Part shown: positions 56,283 through 64,000 of the stretch, piece after piece
Numbering within the stretch: the stretch's first letter is position 1
Layout of the letters: the number at the start of each line of letters is the position of its first letter
DNA from: Macrosoma leucophasiata
Lineage: Eukaryota > Arthropoda > Insecta > Lepidoptera > Hedylidae
Direction of reading: 5' to 3'
Length of the DNA: 64,000 nt
NCBI GenBank assembly: GCA_036365455.1
Contig: JAWQUS010000008.1
Span: forward strand, 21,249,501 to 21,313,500
Position numbers and translations under genes: made by a program
The notes under the pieces: model-generated
Told to the model about the DNA's origin: nothing
The model's database searches: none
Seen by the model: only the letters and a program-made list of their open reading frames with translations

Positions 56283-56398
56283 GAATGGTGGTAGAGTTTC
56301 TTGAGGTAGTGGGCACCACCGCATTTCCTAATCTATCTGCCGCAAAATGGTAGTGTTCGGTATCGCGTTTCGATTAGATGATAAATTGATAATATATA
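56283..56398 (+). mobile_element. CR1/Zenon-like tail, cut by a deletion in copy 2
   Basis: Matches 29,833-29,942, then jumps from 'gataaattgataatat' to 'attcaggctattttgggaga'. About 360 bp present in copy 1 (29,942-30,303) are missing. Confidence 0.7.
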
Positions 56399-57278
56399 AT
56401 ATATTCAGGCTATTTTGGGAGACTAGTCTATTATCGTTAAGAAAGCAGTAAATAAATTTTAACAGTGCTCCTATTTAGTCCTATTCCAGATTTTAAAAGA
56501 TACCTACGTTTTGTTTAATTTGTTGACGCGTTTATAATTATGTACTATATTGCTACCGCCTGCTGTTTTCTTAATTCGGTCCCCATTTAATTTATGATTA
56601 AAATTTATTAAAAATTACAAACCTGGACATTATTCTGTCTATTTTTTGTATATCTTCTTCAACTCATAAAAAAATTGTTGAATTAAATTTACACAAATCA
56701 CTAATGAAAACACAATACATCTAAGTAAGCTTATGTAACAGTATGTCTTTAAATAAAACGGAATCTCTCAATAAAACTTAGAACGTCGCATGTAGACGAT
56801 TGAACACAAATTCAAATTGTGAGATGGCATGGTAATTTAAATATATCATCCCATGCCAAGTGTTCGGTGAACGTGAGAATGATCATATAGTTACAAAGGA
56901 GTTTAGGGTTTATTTTGCGTGTAACAATGCTTCGAAGTGTAACACTGTTATTTTGTTATTGTCAACATTTAAATACCCTTTGATGTGCGGCCGTGGCTGG
57001 CTGTAAGAGCAACATAATACGTACACCCCCGTGTTTAATGCGTATTAAATTGAGTTTTTTTCTATCAAGTTTTAGATGTAAGCTAAGAAAGCGTTGTGTA
57101 TTTTTGTTCGATTTATTCCTCTCAATATGTATTCGTTTTGTATTTTATCGAAGCTTATCAGTATTTGTATTATTAAAGGCTTTGTCTTGTCATAAGCGTT
57201 AGTAGTTTGTAGAATTTAATTAACTTCTCCAACGTCAGTTAATACTAATAAATGCAATTCTTTTAAGCTAATGATTGT

Positions 57279-57420
57279 GTCGGAAATTACAGGGCCGTAC
57301 ATTACCACCTGACCGGAACACGATAGTGCTGAACACTATTACAATTTAGCGGCAAGTATATTAATGTAATGCGGTGGTGCCTACGCCCGCGAGCTCCGTC
57401 ACTGGTGTTCTACCACCAGT
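57279..57420 (-). mobile_element. CR1/Zenon-like tail, 5' half, reverse (copy 2)
   Basis: Counterpart of 31,188-31,328. Confidence 0.6.
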
Positions 57421-59138
57421 GACAATTACGTTGGCAGTAATTGGGTGATCGAAAGTCGAAAAGTAATTATACGAAATATCGTCTAATCTTTATTTATCAA
57501 TCATTTTAATGTAATTTACAGCCAATAATATTTTGTAAATTTCTGAGTCACTGAATTTATCCTAGTAGACATTCAGTTGCAAAGTTGAAACTTCGAAATA
57601 CTTGATCGCAGGTAATTAACAAACGTTTAAAACATTAGTACGATAAAATGTGACGCAAATTACGAATATTTAGAAATGTTCCTGTTCATAAACTTAATAC
57701 TCTACTAGTAGGTAGGTACGTATAATAATAATATATTACCTAAAGCTTTTGTTATTGCTTTAAGTTTACATAATATTAAACATGATATTAATATAATTAT
57801 TATGAGAAATATATGAGGTAGGTATATATTATTCGGTTTCTATGGTAGCTGTTGAGAATATTAATGATTCTAATGTTATCTTAGAAGTAGTAAATGTCAA
57901 TGAAATGACATTGTGTTTAATATTTTATACTATGTGTGACCTGTTATGAGCTTATCAGAAACTATAGTCCGGAGGGCCATGTTTCTTGATATAATTATAC
58001 ACATTATATCAGAATACTGAGGAAATATCATCGCAATCTATCGTTTTATGTCATTGACATAATTAAAAAATATGTTTGGCTCATTTGTTTAATTGAATAA
58101 ACAAATGAGACTCTCAACGATCAACTACATAATAGAGAGTGAGAAGAGAGACTAAGCATTTTATTAAATAAATATGTGTTTTTAAACATAATCGACATAA
58201 TTTTTAATGTGTAGAAAATATGCGCAGAATATACATTGAGTGAAATTGATGATATGGTATTATAGGAACATGTTGCGGATTTCTTAGATGAAGAAAACAT
58301 TTATGAAGTACCGCCTTAAAATGTTATAATCACTTTTATGCTCAACATTGTGAATAGCTTTTACAATGTGACTAACTCTGAAATCGATCATATTATCCAG
58401 TTTCCTCATACAATATGTTGCTATCACTAGTGTTTGGAGCAGCTGTTTATTTCATCCTTAGCCTTCGTTTATAAATCGAAAATGAGTGGACCACATCACT
58501 CAAATATCGAAGTGAATAGGCTTCATCGAGGTATCGTTACTCTAAAGCTGAACATCACCTTGTCTGTATCGTTCTTTGGTAGTTTTATATAACCGATGTG
58601 GTTGTAGTTACTTACACGTCACAAAGAACTGTCTGTCTGTACCGTATCACTTACACCTCCGTGTCATCTGATACGTTTGATCTAATATTGCTATCCATAT
58701 GATAACGCGACCCTCCACCTCTTTCTTTTAACGCTTATCGCGACAGTTATCTCTCGTGTTTGTTTTATCATAACTTTTGATTTAACTTTAAACAAAATTG
58801 TTTAACCATTTGTCCATTAAAAATCAACCGTTTGCTAACACAAACTGCTAATAACGATACGACTTGTAAAGTAAAATTATAGATTGTAATTGACTTGTTT
58901 TTAACAAGTGATAATTTCAGTATTGGTTCTTCTAAAGCTTGTGTAGGTATAAGAGATTTATTTGTTAACAATTAATCATCTAAATTATGATATACGCGTG
59001 GGAGGTAAAACAAAATGTGGTAATTAGAACATTGTAACTTGGACGCATGCGTAGGATTAATAGTTTCTTTGAAATGTTGACGCCATGTCGGGGGCGAGAT
59101 AGTAACAGTTTATAGAAACATTGTTTATGCTTAATTTT

Positions 59139-59430
59139 ACTGGCGGTAGAGCTCTAGTGACGGAACTCGCGGGCGTAGGCACCACCGCATTACCTAATAT
59201 ACTTGCCGCTAAATGGTAGTTTTCAGCACTATCGTGTTCCGGTCAGGTGTTAATGTACGGCCTTGTAATTTCCGGCACAGACGCATAATACCTTAGGCCT
59301 CAGGAGTTGTAACGCATCTGCATTTTGACCTTGGTCTTTGTGTGAGTGTCTATAGATAGACTGCAGTCATCACTTAACATCAATGTAAACTGCATGCTTG
59401 TTTGCCACTTCCATTACATTAAAAAAAAAT
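59139..59430 (+). mobile_element. CR1/Zenon-like LINE 3' tail (copy 2)
   Basis: Counterpart of 33,058. It carries a 4-bp 'taga' duplication ('ctatagatagactgcag'). Confidence 0.65.
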
Positions 59431-60407
59431 GTTTTATTGAGCTTCTCGAACTCAAATATTTTTGTTATGAATAATATAAAACATTGGTAGATACCGAAAT
59501 GTACTAGTTTAATTGTGTTACCCTTTTTTCACACGGGTATTCGGTTTTTGACGGTATTCGTTTTTTGCTGTTAGTCACTAGCACAGTATACTCGTGTGAA
59601 CACAGTATACGTACACGCATTCTATGAAGAAACCTACGGCTTTGAGAAGTTGGCATTTTAGAAGTTGTCTTTTTGCGAGCGGTTGGCATTTTGCGAAGTT
59701 GGCATTCTGAGATGATACGACGCTACTTACAAACATCCTGCATATGTCTTAGTACCTAAATGGAATGTGACCTTATGAACGCGCTGTAAGAGATTTGATT
59801 TAAGCTTACACCTTAAAAATTTTACATTACCACGTCATCAAATTCCACTCTACATAAGTTTACTCATCATCATCATCTGCAGTTAATTTTGAGTATTATC
59901 AATATTAAATTTTTATAAATGTCAGAGCTTTCGAGCAAATCAAAATTTTGACGAGTAAGATGGTACTTTATAATACGTAAACCGAGGAATCTAAGACGTT
60001 CTCGTTTGACTTTGTGTAAAACAATGCGAGGGCAATACAGAAAATGGTGGCACGTTACAAGGAGCATAAAGAGGAGTCAAAATTCAGCCACCTTCTGTTT
60101 TGAGTGGCTAAAACCTGTCTTCAAGTCGTCTGTGTGTTTGGACACTTTGTTACTGTTGACTAAAACATGCCTTCATATATTCGAGGTTCGATAGAATTCA
60201 CTTCAGTTGATGATTATCTTTTATCTAATACCTATAGGTATAAAATTCTCGTGCCATAGTGTTTGTAACAATACTCCTCCGAAACAGCTGGACCGATTAT
60301 CATAAAATTTAGTGTGCATACTTTTTAGCTATAAGAATCAGTTGTAGAATTTTTTTTTAATCCCAAAATGGTAGGCCACCAATTTTATTTTCTTATTTAG
60401 ATAATAA

Positions 60408-60775
60408 TTATAAAATAATAATGGCAACCCATTATACGTCCCACTGCTGGGCACGAGTCTCTCCCCTTTTTGGGGGGAGGCCTGGAGCTTACTCCACCAC
60501 GCTGCTCCAATGCGGATTGGTGGAGGTGGGAGGGTTAGTGGCCAACCCACTGTCGGATGTTTTCAAACCGCCCATAAGGCCTCCGACAAGGTTTAACGAC
60601 TGCTATCCATTGATAGCAACCGGGACCGACGGCTTAACTTGTCCTCCGAAGCACGGAAACGCGCATTTAATTTGCCACTAGCGGTCACCCATCACACTAC
60701 CCGACCGCGCCCGTAGTGCTTAACCGAGCAGATCGCTTACGATCTACACCAGCCGCTGGGCCATGCGCGCTTCTT
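60408..60775 (+). mobile_element. LINE 3' tail (cccactgctgggc family), copy 2
   Basis: Counterpart of 34,327-34,690 with a few substitutions. Confidence 0.6.
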
Positions 60776-62290
60776 ATTTAGATATCACATCAAAAATACT
60801 TATAATCCTTAATATTCACATTTCTACCACCAACCCCCATTTCCTAACCCGTCAGGTCACGAGAAAAATATGACAATAGATTTCAATTGTTCAAAAGCCG
60901 CCGGCGGTCTCAGTCAGTATCTCCACTTTTAATCTATGTATTAGGCGATACGAGTTCGCCGGGACAGCTAGTTTATTTGCAAACGTTAAGGGCATTAGAA
61001 GAAATTTAATGTTTATAAGAATGAAATGAGACGTTCCAAAATGTATGGAGCTTTGGCCAGCACCTTGTACACTATATTGAGAGAAGAAGCATAAAATACT
61101 AAATCAATTCAATTCAATTCAAATCATTTATTGCATTATGTCATATGGGATCATATTATCATTTTCAGCTATTCAAATCGTTTATTATACCATCTATTAA
61201 ATTATCGTAAGTATATTTACAATACAAGAATGTCTTAGTAGCAATATGGTGACATATTGTTGTCATACAAAAATTACATTAAATATATATTTCCGACAAA
61301 AAATAACGATTTAAATAGTTTTTTGAGCATTTTCTTTATGATTTTACGTATTTTTCTTTTGATATTGTGTACAAGGTGCGGGCCCAACGTGGAACTTCGT
61401 TTTGTTATTGTTAACAATTGCATGATGAGAAATGACGTACCTATCAGAGCTATTATAGAGTGGTTACACAGTGAATGTTGATTCGAACAAATCATCACTC
61501 CATCTTCATTCCGACAATAGTGAGAATGTACGCGGTAATTAAGAGTGGCGTGTTGATACACGAATGACTTTAATCAATTAACCAAACTGTACGCTGAATG
61601 ATTCATCACACTTGAATTTAGATGATGATTGTTATGATCAACATTTTTCTGTCGCTATGTGATCATAAGTTAGGATCCCACCACCGAATTATTTCGTTCA
61701 TTTAGTAATGCTACAAACCTAATTTTTACGCATATTTATGATCTAGCGAATATATAGGTATCTACTAGGTTGCACTATCTACTATCTACTACTACTACAC
61801 TCTCTGCCTACCCCGTTAGGGACCTGGCGTGAAGATACATACATACATACATACTAGGTTGCCTGTCAAAATATGGCCGATAGCATTTTTTATTAAATTA
61901 TTTTATCTGTCATAGCCAATCACCCTTAATTGAGGCCAGATTTAATTTGACTCCCGCATAGCAAAATAATGAGAAAAAAAATTAGGTGTGTAGGTATATA
62001 TTGTCGTGTCACAGTACTAAAATATGTAACAATACTCCCAAACGGCTTTACCGATCATTATGAAATTTGTGTGTGTGTTTTTGGTAGGTATGAGAAACGG
62101 TTGTAGTCTATTTTTTATATCACTTAATGGTTAGGCTGTTTCTCACCTAATTTCTTTGTATTTTTTTTAAGAATGTTTTTTTATGATATAATATTTAAAA
62201 TCAAGAATCAAGAAATACGTATAACCCCTAATTTTCAGCTCTGCACCACAAACCATCATTTCTTAATAGCGGTAATAGTATCTTAAACGT

Positions 62291-62388
62291 AAAAAAACGT
62301 TACTTCACGCCTTTAATCCCCGAAGGGGTAGGTAGAGGTAAATGCATGCATTCAATCATACATGCAAACACCCACGAGTTAATTTATA
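62291..62388 (+). mobile_element. Single arm of the foldback MITE (copy 2)
   Basis: Counterpart of 36,188-36,285. Confidence 0.6.
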
Positions 62389-64000
62389 TATTGTATCAAA
62401 CAATCAAACATTTCCTACTGTATTGTTAGGCGATAAAATGCATAAACCGTTTCCATTTTGATGTGACAACATAATATTATACATTTGAACAAATACTTTA
62501 ATGGATCAAGTTTACTTGGATAAACTGTTGCAACATAGACTCTACTTTTGTTCGCCGCGCAAGTCGAAGTCTTTTTGTTTTCCTGAACTACACAACTTGC
62601 AGGGTTTGCCTTAGCATAATGCCAACTAGGCTAACGACAAAAGGTGTCGAAGTCTCTCTAACTTAGGCATCCAACAATCGAGTTCAATTGAAATGAGGGA
62701 ACAAATCAAATGAGTTTCTAGACCTCACTCTGCAGTATATTCTTATTTAAAGTAGGTAAGATATTATTTTTTTAAGTAGGTAAGATACTTTTTTGGTTGA
62801 GTTTGATTTCTATTTATGTCTATTAATCACAATGATTTAATTATGAAGGAAATATGAGCTTAGATATAACTGTTGCAATAAATCATTATTACTAAGAAAC
62901 ATATTCAATAAGTTGAAGGTACATAACTTCACCGCAGTTTTTCCCTGCAAGCTTATAGTCTACCACATAAAGATAGAATTGAAAAGCAAACTATTTCTTA
63001 AATATTTGATGTGGTTTCATGACAAATATTGTGTCTTATCATTTTGCAAAAATATAAAGAAAAGAAAATAACGATTCACAAGCTAAAAGACAAAACACAA
63101 AAGTTGTCGTGCCGATGTACAGATTTGCATAAAGAGCAACTATTTACCGATTACAGTCCTTGCTGGCAAGCAATAAGCGATAAGCGGATGTATATTTTAA
63201 ACTTTATTTAACTTCAGGCCTTCTGAACAATCAAGGTTTATGTTTTATTTAGGCATAGGTAGATTGGCCTCGGGAGACATCTGATAAACATTTATAAGAT
63301 AGTTTTTATCTCACACATAAATTATTACCTATAGCAATTCAAAACCGGCCGTTAACGTCGTACAAACAAATTAAAAAAACCGTTAAAATTTTCTAAATCG
63401 TTTAAATGTCACAATACGAGATCCGCTATCAATCATATTTCGTTTTTAATTTATCCCGCTACATTCGATATCTTGGACCACAGAAAAGACGACTAAGCAT
63501 GTGCACGCAAACTCCGCTCTTCGTGAAATTAATATCAGTTCTAAATAAGTGTCCCGCAATGAAGGTTTTTGTCGAAACAAATTTGATAATGCGGAATTTC
63601 AGTAATTTGGTTCGCGTTCCCATTCCGACTCAATTTCTTGTGCGTTACGTTACCTATGAAACTATTCACGAACTATGTTGTAGGCTACGATGAAATAAGT
63701 TTACACATTTATTTTTCCCCATTTCATGCTAAATTATTTAATAATAGTTAGTACTATTAAATAATAAGTAGGTTTTTACTGGTAGTAGAGCTCCAGTGAT
63801 TAAATTGATCAAGTGATTAAATGATCACATTGTCTCATTTGCCTCTCTGATTAATTATTTAATTATTGGTTAAAATATCCGCAGTAATCCTAAAAAAGGC
63901 TTCAAAATTTGGGTTAATGATTATTGTCTATAAAAATAATTAAATAACTTCGTTTATAACAACAACCTGGGAGTTTTGGCGGGAACCTTGAAAGAGGCGT

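Larger units (their letters stand above)
53788..64000. repeat. Large duplicated segment, copy 2 (runs off window)
   Basis: Partner of 27,423-38,014. On the left the ORF1-like gene continues upstream of 53,788 with no break, so the left border here is not the true duplication edge but the point where copy 1 was cut by the LTR element. The right end is beyond the window. Confidence 0.95.

Overview
The window reads as AT-rich animal nuclear DNA, most likely from a moth or butterfly. It has split exons with GT-AG introns and no bacterial gene structure. It also carries repeat families typical of Lepidoptera: an RTE LINE of the kind annotated in Heliconius, CR1/Zenon-like 3' tails, tRNA-derived SINEs, and LINE tails with the 'cccactgctgggc' motif. 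Most of the 64 kb is transposable-element debris. No search tool was available, so family names are recognitions from motifs.

Region 1 (about 1.4-17.2 kb, minus strand) hides a real cellular gene in short exons. Eight exons can be joined with consistent splice phases (118, 52, 56, 157, 170, 135, 159 and 147 nt). They encode an acidic stretch with a Ser-Gly attachment site, a SEA domain split over two exons, and three LDL-receptor class A repeats, one per symmetric phase 1-1 exon. That order matches the N-terminus of perlecan (Drosophila trol, basement-membrane heparan sulfate proteoglycan). The gene runs off the left end of the window. Its signal-peptide exon lies upstream (to the right) and was not found. 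Its introns hold foldback elements, a 101-bp tandem repeat, and an almost perfect 278-bp palindrome built from two head-to-head tRNA-like SINEs.

Region 2 (about 19.4-27.4 kb) holds LINE tails, a 5'-truncated RTE reverse transcriptase (20.4-21.56 kb), and a complete 5.67-kb Ty3/gypsy LTR retrotransposon on the minus strand. The element belongs to the CsRn1-like clade: CHCC gag zinc finger and a tRNA-Trp-type primer site. Its gag and pol are open, and its two LTRs are equal in length and look identical. It has no target-site duplication.

Region 3 (27,423-38,014 and 53,788-64,000) is one sequence present twice at a spacing of about 26 kb, with few differences. Copy 2 leaves the window still aligned. 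Copy 1 begins exactly at the end of the LTR retrotransposon. Both copies start in an ORF1-like retrotransposon gene, broken differently in each. The copies also differ by an insertion carrying a 9-bp target duplication and by a deletion. The two copies are either a true segmental duplication or two haplotypes left side by side by the assembler.

Region 4 (38-53.8 kb) is repeat-rich spacer with MITEs and foldbacks. It includes one GC-rich island (51.0-51.24 kb) that looks like a promoter with a noncoding first exon.
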